Assembly (NCBI GenBank): GCA_014379595.1
Contig: JACMLM010000041.1
Span: forward strand, 1 to 48,491
DNA length: 48,491 bases
Origin: Anaerolineales bacterium
Lineage (GTDB): Bacteria; Chloroflexota; Anaerolineae; Anaerolineales; Villigracilaceae
Reading direction: 5' to 3'
In this document: positions 7,852 through 14,886 of the stretch, in pieces
How positions within the stretch are numbered: position 1 is the first letter of the stretch
Layout: each line of letters begins with the position of its first letter
Position numbers and translations under genes: made by a program
The notes under the pieces: model-generated
The model's database searches: none
What the model was told of the DNA's origin: nothing
Seen by the model: the letters and a program-made list of their open reading frames with translations, nothing else

Positions 7852-8886
7852 TTATTCTGATAGTGATTCTACACTGATTTCACGTCCGGAGCGAACCGTC
7901 TTTTCAAATAGGTCAAAAGCCTGGTGAAGGTGCATACCTGCCTTCTCATATAGTCTCAAAGCGCCAGTCAAATTTTCAGCATCCACGCCCAAGCCTACCT
8001 TGCGCTTGCCACGGCGATAAAATTCGGCAAAACTATGTTGGAGGAGTGCCAGCCCAACTCCACGTTTACGCCAGGCGCGGCGAACTCCCAGGGTATTCAC
8101 AAAACCTGACTCCGGGTCATTGTAGGATTTTGGACGGCACAGACTAATCCCCGCGATTTCGTCGCCATCCATTGCAAGGAACCACAAGCTTGGGTCAAAA
8201 CTTTCCCCGGTCATGAAGTGCGTGAAGCGTGCAAACCCTTCTTCAAAAGGTTCTTCAACATGCCCAAAATGGTCGCGAAACGATTCCCTAACTGCCTTGT
8301 ACACATCTTGCATATCTTTTTCAGGGTCGGCGATTTTGAGAGTAATGCCTTTAGACCAGATTGGTGTGGGAGGCGCAGTTTCCATATCAATTTGCATTTC
8401 GTATGAACTGCGGATTTGTGTAAAGCCCAGATCTTCAAATAACTTTTTGGAATCTTTGGCAGTACGATATATGCCCACGCGCGGGGCAAAGCGCAGGTCG
8501 GCAGGTAACTCATCCAATGCAATGTGCGCGCGTTGCTCAGCCCACTGCAACAACCATGTACCGATACCAAGCCCGCTAAACTCAGGGTGGACTCGTCCCC
8601 ATATCCACGGATGGACGGGTGGTTTGGCGGTTGTCCAAACTTCGATATAGCCGACCATCATTCGTTCAGGTGAGAATACGAGACGAATATCTCTGGCAGG
8701 ATCAAATCCTGGCGAGACCCACTCATTGCGAAGGACGCTCGGATCAGAAAGATCATCCTCTTGAATCGTTGATTGAGACCACGCGTTGAATAACTTCAGC
8801 GCAGACTCAACATCATTTATATTTGCGCCTCGGACTGTGAATCCTTTTGGCAATTCAACTTTAGATTTTTCAAGTATAGTACTCAT
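7852..8886 (-). CDS. Tandem-domain GNAT acetyltransferase (gene 5 of the GNAT operon)
   Basis: This protein (344 residues from the ATG at 8886) has two GNAT folds. The first has the acetyl-CoA motif FSGLGIGTWLL; the second has RRAWRKRGVGLALLQHSF. The architecture resembles mycothiol synthase (MshD)-like and other double-GNAT enzymes. A longer frame starts at 8949 inside the upstream gene, but 8886 is preferred because GAGGA precedes it and it begins just after the upstream stop. It is a clear paralogue of the next gene upstream: the second domains share LGVRR-WRK and LLQHSF-EFY-RG. The acetyl acceptor is unknown. Confidence 0.87.
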   Translation of the reverse strand: MSTILEKSKVELPKGFTVRGANINDVESALKLFNAWSQSTIQEDDLSDPSVLRNEWVSPGFDPARDIRLVFSPERMMVGYIEVWTTAKPPVHPWIWGRVHPEFSGLGIGTWLLQWAEQRAHIALDELPADLRFAPRVGIYRTAKDSKKLFEDLGFTQIRSSYEMQIDMETAPPTPIWSKGITLKIADPEKDMQDVYKAVRESFRDHFGHVEEPFEEGFARFTHFMTGESFDPSLWFLAMDGDEIAGISLCRPKSYNDPESGFVNTLGVRRAWRKRGVGLALLQHSFAEFYRRGKRKVGLGVDAENLTGALRLYEKAGMHLHQAFDLFEKTVRSGREISVESLSE

Positions 8887-8893
8887 GTTTTCC

Positions 8894-9886
8894 TCATTCT
8901 TCCAAACTTCTACCAGCGCGTAATTCCTTTTCATAAGTAAGGAACTCACTCGCTACAACCATGCCTGCTCGTTGATACAGACGTGTCGCGCCGGTAGGGC
9001 TGGATGCGTCCACTCCCAAGCCGATTGTCTTTGTACCGCGTTTGTAGAATTCTCCGAATGAATGTTGTAGCAAGCTAAGACCAAGTCCATTTTTGCGCCA
9101 TGGGCGGCGAACGCCTAAAGTGCCGATCCAGCCAACACCCATACGAAATCGATTCTGTGAAAATCCAGCTATTTGATTACCATCCCATGCAATCATCCAC
9201 AGGGTTGGGTCAAAATCTTCACGACCAAACTTCCCATGCTCCCAATCAGCAAATGGAATGTCATGACTTCCCCAATGATCGCGGAAGGATTCATTCTGCG
9301 CCTCCCAAACAAGATGAGCATGTTCATCGCGGTTGAACGGACGTAATTCAATTCCATCCGGCAATATCACTGAAGAAGGTGCCTCCTCGAGTTTGATTTC
9401 CATGCGCCAGTGATATCGTTTAGGAGAATATCCCTCGGCCTTATGTAAGTCGTTGCTGGCCTCATCGCGATTATCTATGGTGCTTCTTAGAAATACACGC
9501 AGATCGGGATCAGCCAACTTCACTGCCTCGCGCGCGCGTACTTCAACCGCACGCAATAACGTTGTGCCGATACCATGGCCCGTCAAATCAGGATGCACAT
9601 ATCCGTCTGTGTTCAGGCTGTAATGTTCATGCGTGTTAGTAAATTCTTCATAACCAACCACACGTCCATCTTTGGTTTCCACGAGAAATGCATCTGTTTC
9701 CAGTTTGAAGCCTTCGTTCTGCCATTCAAGTTTTAACTCTTCGGGCGTGACAGCAACAGTCGTGTCGCCATCATCTTCACAGACATCGTAGATGAGTTGT
9801 GCAACAGCGTTAAGGTCTGCCCATTGGGCAGCACGCAGTTTCAGGCTTGAGTCAAGAAGCGTTTCATTTAGTTGATGTTGTGTCAT
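8894..9886 (-). CDS. Tandem-domain GNAT acetyltransferase (gene 4 of the GNAT operon)
   Basis: The 330-residue product has two GNAT domains with motif A sequences LTGHGIGTTLL and RRPWRKNGLGLSLLQHSF. The ATG at 9886 overlaps the upstream stop by 4 nt (ATGA) and follows GAGAGGA, so it is preferred over the in-frame ATG at 9904. It is paralogous to the downstream gene, probably by local duplication. Acetyl-CoA binding is supported in both domains; the substrate is not evident. MshD-like thiol chemistry is one possibility, antibiotic or metabolite acetylation another. Confidence 0.87.
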   Translation of the reverse strand: MTQHQLNETLLDSSLKLRAAQWADLNAVAQLIYDVCEDDGDTTVAVTPEELKLEWQNEGFKLETDAFLVETKDGRVVGYEEFTNTHEHYSLNTDGYVHPDLTGHGIGTTLLRAVEVRAREAVKLADPDLRVFLRSTIDNRDEASNDLHKAEGYSPKRYHWRMEIKLEEAPSSVILPDGIELRPFNRDEHAHLVWEAQNESFRDHWGSHDIPFADWEHGKFGREDFDPTLWMIAWDGNQIAGFSQNRFRMGVGWIGTLGVRRPWRKNGLGLSLLQHSFGEFYKRGTKTIGLGVDASSPTGATRLYQRAGMVVASEFLTYEKELRAGRSLEE

Positions 9887-10443
9887 TGTTTCCTCTCCAT
9901 CCAATCGTCACGCAGGATGCCCATGTAAAGCATATCCCAGCGTTTTCCATCACGTAACAATGCCTTTCGCATACGTCCTTCATGTTGAAAGCCAACTTTT
10001 TCATAAGAACGTATGGCGCGCGGGTTATATTCAAAAACATTCAATGTGACACGGCGCAAGTTAAGTTCAGTAAAGGCATAACCTAAAGCAACCTTCATCG
10101 CATCGGTGCCATAACCTTTACCCCAATCTTCGCGATTGCCAATACCGAGACCTACAAATGCATCACGCGGCCCCCAGTTGTTAACGACATAAAGGCCGAT
10201 ATCACCCAGCAGACGATTATCATCCAGTGCGCGGATTGTAAAAGGATGTTCCATGGGAGATACTTCTTTATTTTCTTTTTCAAAGAAATCTGAAATGGCT
10301 TTTGATGATCGCAAAGCAACCATTCTCGCATCGAGATAACGCGTCAATTCAGAATCTTGATTCCATTTGGCATATGCCTTGCCAAGCTCTTCATGGTCAA
10401 CAGCAGAGAGTCTCACTAATTCGCCTTTGAGAATATCTTTCAT
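9883..10443 (-). CDS. RimJ/RimL-type GNAT acetyltransferase (gene 3 of the GNAT operon)
   Basis: From the ATG at 10443 the product has 186 residues. GIGNREDWGKGYGTDAM is the acetyl-CoA-binding motif A and ELNLRRVTLNVFEYNPRAI is the typical RimJ/RimL beta4-alpha4 region. The start at 10443 overlaps the upstream stop (ATGA) and has GGAG before it; the longer frame to 10491 runs into the upstream gene and is rejected. It is about the same length as the adjacent upstream paralogue and shares KGYGTDAMK and RRI/V-L-Y-NPRA-SY-K-GFQ. Members acetylate protein N-termini, polyamines or antibiotics; the target here is unknown. Confidence 0.88.
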   Translation of the reverse strand: MKDILKGELVRLSAVDHEELGKAYAKWNQDSELTRYLDARMVALRSSKAISDFFEKENKEVSPMEHPFTIRALDDNRLLGDIGLYVVNNWGPRDAFVGLGIGNREDWGKGYGTDAMKVALGYAFTELNLRRVTLNVFEYNPRAIRSYEKVGFQHEGRMRKALLRDGKRWDMLYMGILRDDWMERKQ

Positions 10444-11000
10444 TTTGACTCCTGCTGTGCCAGCCATTCTTCGCGCAAGATGCCCATCCACAAACTATCA
10501 TAACGAACTCCATCACGTAACCCTTCGCCACGCATGGTGCCTTCCAGTTGAAAGCCAGCTTTTTGATAAGATTTCAATGCACGTGGATTATAAGAATGAA
10601 GGCCAAGCGAAATTCGGCGCAGATTCAATTCAATGAATCCATATTGCGCCACCAGTTTCATGGCGTCTGTGCCATAACCCTTACTCCAATAATTACGATC
10701 ACCCACCATGATGCCAACCCATGCTTCGCTGTGGGTCCACGAATTGATCCACAGCGAAACAGAGCCGATCAATTTATCTTCATCAAGTGTATGAATTGCA
10801 AATCGAAATGCCTGCGAATGTTTTTCAGCATCTTTTTCGATGAATTCCTTGATCTTTTTTTCAGACCATAACTGTGCGGGGTCACTGTCTGCAAGGCGGT
10901 GGGCCTCTGTATCTCGATCCCAATTTGCAAAGGCTTTTGCAAGCACATCAGCAGATTGGGACGCGAGACGGACGAGGGATCCGCGATAAATATCTTTCAT
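10440..11000 (-). CDS. RimJ/RimL-type GNAT acetyltransferase (gene 2 of the GNAT operon)
   Basis: This 186-residue paralogue of the downstream gene begins MKDIYRGSLVRLA, parallel to MKDILKGELVRLS. Motif A is GDRNYWSKGYGTDAMK and the C-terminal block is NPRALKSYQKAGFQLEG. GAGGG precedes the ATG. It ends in a 4-nt overlap with gene 3. It is cytoplasmic. Gene order and overlap show that the five GNAT genes are co-transcribed; no other pathway gene sits among them, so the acceptor substrate cannot be inferred from context. Confidence 0.88.
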   Translation of the reverse strand: MKDIYRGSLVRLASQSADVLAKAFANWDRDTEAHRLADSDPAQLWSEKKIKEFIEKDAEKHSQAFRFAIHTLDEDKLIGSVSLWINSWTHSEAWVGIMVGDRNYWSKGYGTDAMKLVAQYGFIELNLRRISLGLHSYNPRALKSYQKAGFQLEGTMRGEGLRDGVRYDSLWMGILREEWLAQQESK

Positions 11001-11004
11001 CGCT

Positions 11005-11589
11005 TCACCCTCGACTGTTTACTTGCTCGCGCCATTCAGCATTCAACAAGCCGAAAGAGACGAGGTCCCAAATTTCACCGTCACGGTTCAAAGCTTTCCG
11101 TCTGCGAATCTCTTCCATAAAACCGAACTTCTGAAAGAGAGCAAGCGCACCTTCGTTATAAGCTGGCACAACCGCAGTGACACGATAGAGATTCAATTCG
11201 CCAAAGGCATAGCGCAGCAACATGCTCAATGCCTGCGAACCATATCCTTTGCGGCGATCCTCTACCGCACCAATACCGATGCGGAGAAAGCCATTGCCAT
11301 TCGTCCAGTCGATCCACTCTACGACAGCTTTGCCAATCAAGCGTTCATCTTCGCGGGCACGGATGGTGAAGTAGAACAGGTTCTTATCTTCTTCCATCTC
11401 CTTCTCAATCGTTTCATACTGCTTCTTAACCATCGCAGGCGAAAGCGGACGAACAGGTTTCAATTCCATTAGGCGCATGAATTCGGCGTCATGCGTCCAT
11501 TTGGATTCGATATCGGGATGTGTTTCGTGGTCAATCGGCCCAAAACGGACATCCTGTGCGTCGAATAATTGAGTTTGTATATCTAACAT
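11005..11589 (-). CDS. RimJ/RimL-type GNAT acetyltransferase (gene 1 of the GNAT operon)
   Basis: The first gene of the operon encodes 194 residues from the ATG at 11589, which has a strong GGAGGAAACC before it; the longer frame to 11607 is rejected. Motif A is GIGAVEDRRKGYGSQAL, followed by ELNLYRVTAVVPAYNEGALALFQKFG. It is more diverged from genes 2 and 3 than they are from each other. It lies 4 nt before gene 2 and is preceded by a long structured leader carrying a small ORF and two terminator-like hairpins, which suggests conditional expression of the operon. Confidence 0.88.
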   Translation of the reverse strand: MLDIQTQLFDAQDVRFGPIDHETHPDIESKWTHDAEFMRLMELKPVRPLSPAMVKKQYETIEKEMEEDKNLFYFTIRAREDERLIGKAVVEWIDWTNGNGFLRIGIGAVEDRRKGYGSQALSMLLRYAFGELNLYRVTAVVPAYNEGALALFQKFGFMEEIRRRKALNRDGEIWDLVSFGLLNAEWREQVNSRG

Positions 11590-11661
11590 GGTTTCCTCCA
11601 ATACCATCCTTTTCTCTGCTTATACACTTCACTAAAAAGAGAAAAGGGGGAAATAAAAAAA

Positions 11662-11688
11662 CAGCCACAGGTCATTAACCCATGGCTG
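11662..11688 (-). terminator. Second terminator-like hairpin in the GNAT leader
   Basis: On the minus strand CAGCCATGGG pairs imperfectly with CCTGTGGCTG (6 bp, two mismatches, 2 bp), and seven T residues follow. It resembles the hairpin 17 nt upstream of it (11705-11736) and stands between the leader ORF and the first GNAT gene. Confidence 0.6.
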
Positions 11689-11704
11689 CCATGCTTAAAT
11701 AAAA

Positions 11705-11736
11705 ACGGCCACGGGTCGCAGTTGCGCCGTGGCCGT
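11705..11736 (-). terminator. First terminator hairpin in the GNAT leader (attenuator candidate)
   Basis: ACGGCCACGG and CCGTGGCCGT form a perfect 10-bp GC-rich stem with a 12-nt loop. On the minus strand it is followed by TTTTTATTT. It begins 21 nt after the stop codon of the 27-codon leader ORF, as in classical attenuators. Confidence 0.75.
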
Positions 11737-11757
11737 AAGACAACAAATTAAAAGAGT

Positions 11758-11841
11758 CTAATGGGCAGCAGGCGCACTACGAGAATCAAAATCGGCAAAG
11801 CCGATGAAGAAAGTGAATTTGGGTAACTTGTTCATTATCAT
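11758..11841 (-). CDS. Phe-rich leader peptide of the GNAT operon (27 aa)
   Basis: An ORF of 27 codons begins ATG ATA ATG AAC AAG and is preceded by AAGGAGG at about 10 nt; the second ATG (11835) would give 25 residues. The peptide begins MIMNKLPKFTFFIGFADF, so five of eleven residues in KFTFFIGFADF are Phe, and it ends SAPAAH. It lies between a sigma70-like promoter and two intrinsic terminators, all ahead of five GNAT genes. The codons of IGFAD contain a small hairpin (11791-11805), and TGCGCC in the Ser-Ala-Pro codons is complementary to GGCGCA in the first terminator. The layout is that of a translated attenuator; the sensed signal is unknown. It is too short for database-based naming. 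Confidence 0.6.
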   Translation of the reverse strand: MIMNKLPKFTFFIGFADFDSRSAPAAH

Positions 11842-11891
11842 TAAGCGTGCGCCTCCTTTCTTAGATTTGCTTTTGTTTCAAGCGAGCGTGA

Positions 11892-11920
11892 GTTTATCAC
11901 GCAAAGTAAAAGTTAGTCAA
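11892..11920 (-). promoter_or_regulatory. Promoter of the GNAT leader and operon
   Basis: TTGACT (11920-11915) is followed after 16-17 nt by GATAAA or ATAAAC (11898-11892). Transcription would start near 11885, about 45 nt before the leader ORF and nearly 300 nt before the first GNAT gene. Confidence 0.6.
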
Positions 11921-12123
11921 GGATTTTTATCAATTTGGATTATGCGTCTTAGCAATAATTGAAATAGTACCGAGGGGGCAGGTTTATTACTAACACATCA
12001 GTCAACTCAATAGATAGAATTACACAGTACTGCATAAATGGGGAAAATAAACATTATTTTTTCGTATGGTGACATCTGTGTGTTTAGAAATTTAAGTGAC
12101 AAGCAGTAAACAAGATAAGGACA
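11921..12123. other. Divergent AT-rich intergenic region
   Basis: This stretch separates the GNAT promoter from the receiver-domain gene on the plus strand. It is AT-rich and should hold that gene's promoter, but no hexamer pair stands out clearly. AAGGA is the ribosome-binding site just before 12124. Confidence 0.4.
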
Positions 12124-12528
12124 ATGATTATGATTGCCTGGAAAACTGAAACAAACTACAACGATATGCAAACTGTTTTGATCATTTCACGCGACTCAGA
12201 AATGGTGACAGTATGGGAGAATTTATTTCAGCAAAAGAATTGTCATGTGATCAGTGAAGCATTACCTGACAATGCCTTGCAAACTTCCAACCTGCTTTCT
12301 CCTACATTGATCATCCTTAACCTGAACCTGCCTCAGCTTGAACAGATCGGTCTTTGCAAGGAACTCCGCTCCACTACCAAAGGCACACTCCTACTACTTA
12401 CTCCCAAAGAAGATGAGCAGGAAATCTTTGATTATCATTATGCAGGTGTGGATGAACATCTACCAACATCTATTAGCCCGATGGCTCTGTTGATCAAATC
12501 CATGGCATGGCTGGCGCGGCATCAATAA
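12124..12528 (+). CDS. Atypical response-regulator receiver domain lacking the phospho-Asp
   Basis: This is a stand-alone REC-like domain of 134 residues, with an alternative start at Met15 (12166). The beta3 block reads PTLIILNLNLP, so Asn66 occupies the usual phospho-acceptor Asp position. The acidic pocket is partly kept (ISRDSE), as are the switch Thr93 and Lys95 (LLLTPKEDE). It probably does not receive phosphate in the usual way and may act as a constitutive or ligand-controlled adaptor (inference). No kinase or output domain is adjacent. The GAT-to-AAT change should be excluded as a sequencing error. Confidence 0.75.
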   Translation: MIMIAWKTETNYNDMQTVLIISRDSEMVTVWENLFQQKNCHVISEALPDNALQTSNLLSPTLIILNLNLPQLEQIGLCKELRSTTKGTLLLLTPKEDEQEIFDYHYAGVDEHLPTSISPMALLIKSMAWLARHQ

Positions 12529-12546
12529 ATATTTTGTTGTTAAATA

Positions 12547-12576
12547 AAAAAGTGGCAGATGTATCTGCCACTTTTT
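12547..12576. terminator. Bidirectional intrinsic terminator
   Basis: GTGGCAGA and TCTGCCAC form an 8-bp stem with loop TGTA, flanked by A and T tracts on both sides. It serves both the receiver gene and the convergent BMP-like gene. Confidence 0.9.
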
Positions 12577-12578
12577 GT

Positions 12579-13595
12579 TTAAGGATTTGCTGTTGATATT
12601 CTGCCTGCCAGTAAGGCGTCCAGAGTCTCTTGAACTAGGCGGAGCTTTCCGGGGGTGAGCAGGTCTGGGTCTACATCTGCAAGCCCGAGCGGGGATTGAA
12701 CGTTAATCCCACCCTGCCCTGCAACCAAATTAGGCCATGCAGATTGTATCGCTTTGACCGTGTCTGGTGCAATTGTCATCACCCAGCCACCGGGGCGCTG
12801 CTCCGGCATTGAGGTTCCAAATAACAGCGCGCCTGTTGTTCCAACGTAGGCGAGAAAATCATTGGTGATCAATGAAGGATAAATATAAATCGTATCCACG
12901 TCACGATCATTGATCAGCAGGTTGGCATAACCGCCATAATTCTTGGGGTCTTCATCCCCTGGGATTTCAACATAAGTGGGATAGGCAATTTGTGTTAAAT
13001 AAAAAGTACGACACAAACCGCAATAGTATTTCATTCCATTATTGAATGCATTGAAAGCGCGGATTGCATCCTGATTATCTTTTGGAATAAGCATGCCAAT
13101 ATGATATTCAGTTGTTAGCATCGCGGCTGTATAACCTGCAAGAAAAGCAGGCAGTTCCACTTGAGTATCTGCAGCAAGTACACTTATGTTAGGGCCAACG
13201 GTGAGATCAGGAATATTAACCGCAAGAAATTGCACATTCGGCGCAGTGGGTGCAAGCGAGGCAACACCTGGGTCAGGCGGCAAAGCGATCACTACTTTCA
13301 AAGTAGGGTCGGCAAGATCGGCAGGCGTAAGAGTATTGCGTACTTGAAAACGAAAACTGGATTGTTGCGCAAGGTCGTAGACCGTTTTTTGATATAAGTC
13401 AGATGCGGCCTGGTCCATATCTGCAGGCAGAACAAGAATTGCCAGCGGTGTGGATAGCGTTGGGATGATCGTGGCCGTTGGCTGCGGAGTATGACTCGGT
13501 ACAACCGTGGGACCCGGTATCTCAGTGGAAGGGTTTCCACATGCACTCAGAATGGCGATGATCAAGGTCGCGAAGAAGAAATATTTAAAACGCAC
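12579..13595 (-). CDS. BMP/PnrA-like substrate-binding lipoprotein
   Basis: The N-terminus has a short hydrophobic signal ending in the lipobox ILSAC with Cys at about 19, then a Thr/Pro-rich linker typical of surface lipoproteins in this genome. The rest resembles periplasmic-binding proteins of the basic membrane protein (PnrA) family: LPAFLAGYTAAMLT, followed by HIGMLIPKD and FNAFNNGMKYYC, parallels the FLAGYLAGL and F-GF--G blocks. These bind purine nucleosides or similar ligands for ABC import. No permease or ATPase gene is next to it, so it may be an orphan receptor or a distant relative. Length (338 aa) fits. Confidence 0.65.
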   Translation of the reverse strand: MRFKYFFFATLIIAILSACGNPSTEIPGPTVVPSHTPQPTATIIPTLSTPLAILVLPADMDQAASDLYQKTVYDLAQQSSFRFQVRNTLTPADLADPTLKVVIALPPDPGVASLAPTAPNVQFLAVNIPDLTVGPNISVLAADTQVELPAFLAGYTAAMLTTEYHIGMLIPKDNQDAIRAFNAFNNGMKYYCGLCRTFYLTQIAYPTYVEIPGDEDPKNYGGYANLLINDRDVDTIYIYPSLITNDFLAYVGTTGALLFGTSMPEQRPGGWVMTIAPDTVKAIQSAWPNLVAGQGGINVQSPLGLADVDPDLLTPGKLRLVQETLDALLAGRISTANP

Positions 13596-13690
13596 GTTTT
13601 ACTCCAGAAATTAAGAATGGCAGAATTATACTGCTTGATTTAGCCAAAGCAAAAAAAGGGACTCCAGCCCTGCAAATAAATCTTAATCAA

Positions 13691-13717
13691 AAAGAGACGC
13701 TTTTGCAGCGTCTCTTT
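13691..13717. terminator. Terminator after hsp20, T tracts both ways
   Basis: AAAGAGACGC and GCGTCTCTTT form a 10-bp stem with a 7-nt loop. It lies 16 nt past the hsp20 stop. Confidence 0.88.
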
Positions 13718-13732
13718 TTAGTGCCGTCATAC

Positions 13733-14116
13733 TTAGTTGACAGCGATTTTGATTTTCTTCGGGCGGGCAGACTCAGCTTTAGGCAGGCGCAAGGTAAGCA
13801 CACCATCAGCGATCTTCGCTTCAACCTTATCTGCTTCAATTTCAGTAGGCAGGCGCAGGGTTCGGCGGAATGAACCGTTGGGAAGCTCGTTCAACAGAAA
13901 TTCAGTTTCCTCGGCTTGATATTCGCCTTCGATGCTGACTACATTTTCCAAGACTTGAATGTTCAAGTCTTCAGCCTGTAAGCCAGGCACAAGTGCTGAA
14001 AGAACGTAGGCATCATCCTGCTCGCTAACATTCACATTCAATGAATTCTGTTGTGGTTGCTCAAGGGAGCGGCGAGACATGCGGCGAAACGGATAAGGTT
14101 GGATATAGAGTGTCAT
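13733..14116 (-). CDS. Hsp20 / alpha-crystallin small heat shock protein
   Basis: The 127-residue protein has a short N-terminal arm, an alpha-crystallin domain (about residues 25-115) with VPGLQAEDLNIQV, and the closing signature ADGVLTLRLPKAE. It is an ATP-independent holdase that binds unfolding proteins in the cytoplasm. The C-terminal IxI-type motif appears as IKIAV, which would mediate oligomer assembly. AAGGAGAAATAAAAAATG marks the start. A CIRCE operator was looked for and not found in the 150 bp upstream. Confidence 0.93.
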   Translation of the reverse strand: MTLYIQPYPFRRMSRRSLEQPQQNSLNVNVSEQDDAYVLSALVPGLQAEDLNIQVLENVVSIEGEYQAEETEFLLNELPNGSFRRTLRLPTEIEADKVEAKIADGVLTLRLPKAESARPKKIKIAVN

Positions 14117-14265
14117 TTTTTATTTCTCCTTTTATGTTCAAATAATTTTCCTTATCTTAACGAGAACTCATAAGAAAAATATTGGTGAAAAATAGAAAAT
14201 ATGTTAGAACTTCAGAGGAACATTTCGGATAGTGCTATCGTTATTAACACTATACGGAGGTACGT

Positions 14266-14775
14266 ATGAGAATTCTTGTTAGTTTAATTACCCTATGTAT
14301 ACTTGTCTTCAGCGTAGGATGCCAGTCCATTCCCGTTGAAACGGATGGGCCTGTCTCGCCCACCCAAGGAGATATTACACAAATGTCCACATCTATACCA
14401 ACACCCTCTGATGCTGGATTACAAGACCTGATCGAAAAAGCAAAAGCAGATCTTGCCCAACGGCTCACAATTTCGGTTGATCAAATTATTCTTCTCGAAG
14501 CTACAAGTGTGGTCTGGCCTGATGCGAGTCTGGGTTGTCCTCAACCAGGAATGGTTTATATACAAGTTCCCGAAGATGGCCTGCTGATCAGACTCCAGGT
14601 TAGTAATCAAATCTATCCGTATCACAGTGGAGGTTTTCGCGAGCCATTCCTTTGCGAAATAGTTGTTAAAGATACTAATCCACCACCCCAAATCGATTTT
14701 TTTAATCTTACGCCATCTAAACACAATACATCATCTACACCTGATAACAGCATTCCTCCCGGTGAAGGTAATTAG
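14266..14775 (+). CDS. Secreted lipoprotein with WPD-SLGCP-type domain
   Basis: The signal peptide ends in the lipobox VFSVGC (Cys19). It is followed by a short Thr/Pro-rich stretch, a helical segment (LQDLIEKAKADLAQRL) and a compact domain with VVWPDASLGCPQPGMVY, then YPYHSGG and PFLC. The two cysteines of this block (about residues 85 and 129) could form a disulfide. A WPD-SLGCP-P block occurs in hypothetical surface lipoproteins of Chloroflexota, but no function is established that I can name. GGAGG precedes the ATG. It is transcribed away from hsp20, leaving a shared 150-bp regulatory gap. Confidence 0.8.
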   Translation: MRILVSLITLCILVFSVGCQSIPVETDGPVSPTQGDITQMSTSIPTPSDAGLQDLIEKAKADLAQRLTISVDQIILLEATSVVWPDASLGCPQPGMVYIQVPEDGLLIRLQVSNQIYPYHSGGFREPFLCEIVVKDTNPPPQIDFFNLTPSKHNTSSTPDNSIPPGEGN

Positions 14776-14801
14776 TCATTTGGTCACTAAGAGATTCAAA
14801 A

Positions 14802-14827
14802 CCGCCCGCAGGTAAACCTGCGGGCGG
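14802..14827. terminator. Bidirectional terminator between lipoprotein and subtilase
   Basis: CCGCCCGCAGG and CCTGCGGGCGG form an 11-bp stem with loop TAAA. It serves the plus-strand lipoprotein gene and the minus-strand subtilase gene. Confidence 0.85.
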
Positions 14828-14886
14828 CTCCTTATTTCTAGGGCAACTCTTCTAGCCGCAAGAGATTCGCCCTTTTACCACTATGA

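Noticed and set aside
8887-8949. Longer start for the double-GNAT gene
   Set aside because: The extension lies within the upstream gene and the internal ATG at 8886 has a good ribosome-binding site.
11023-11472. Plus-strand frame of 149 codons
   Set aside because: Antisense to the first GNAT gene, which has a clear acetyl-CoA motif and ribosome-binding site.
14117-14265. CIRCE or other heat-shock operator upstream of hsp20
   Set aside because: No TTAGCACTC-N9-GAGTGCTAA match; a weak TAGTG/CACTA pair near 14230-14250 is too short to call.
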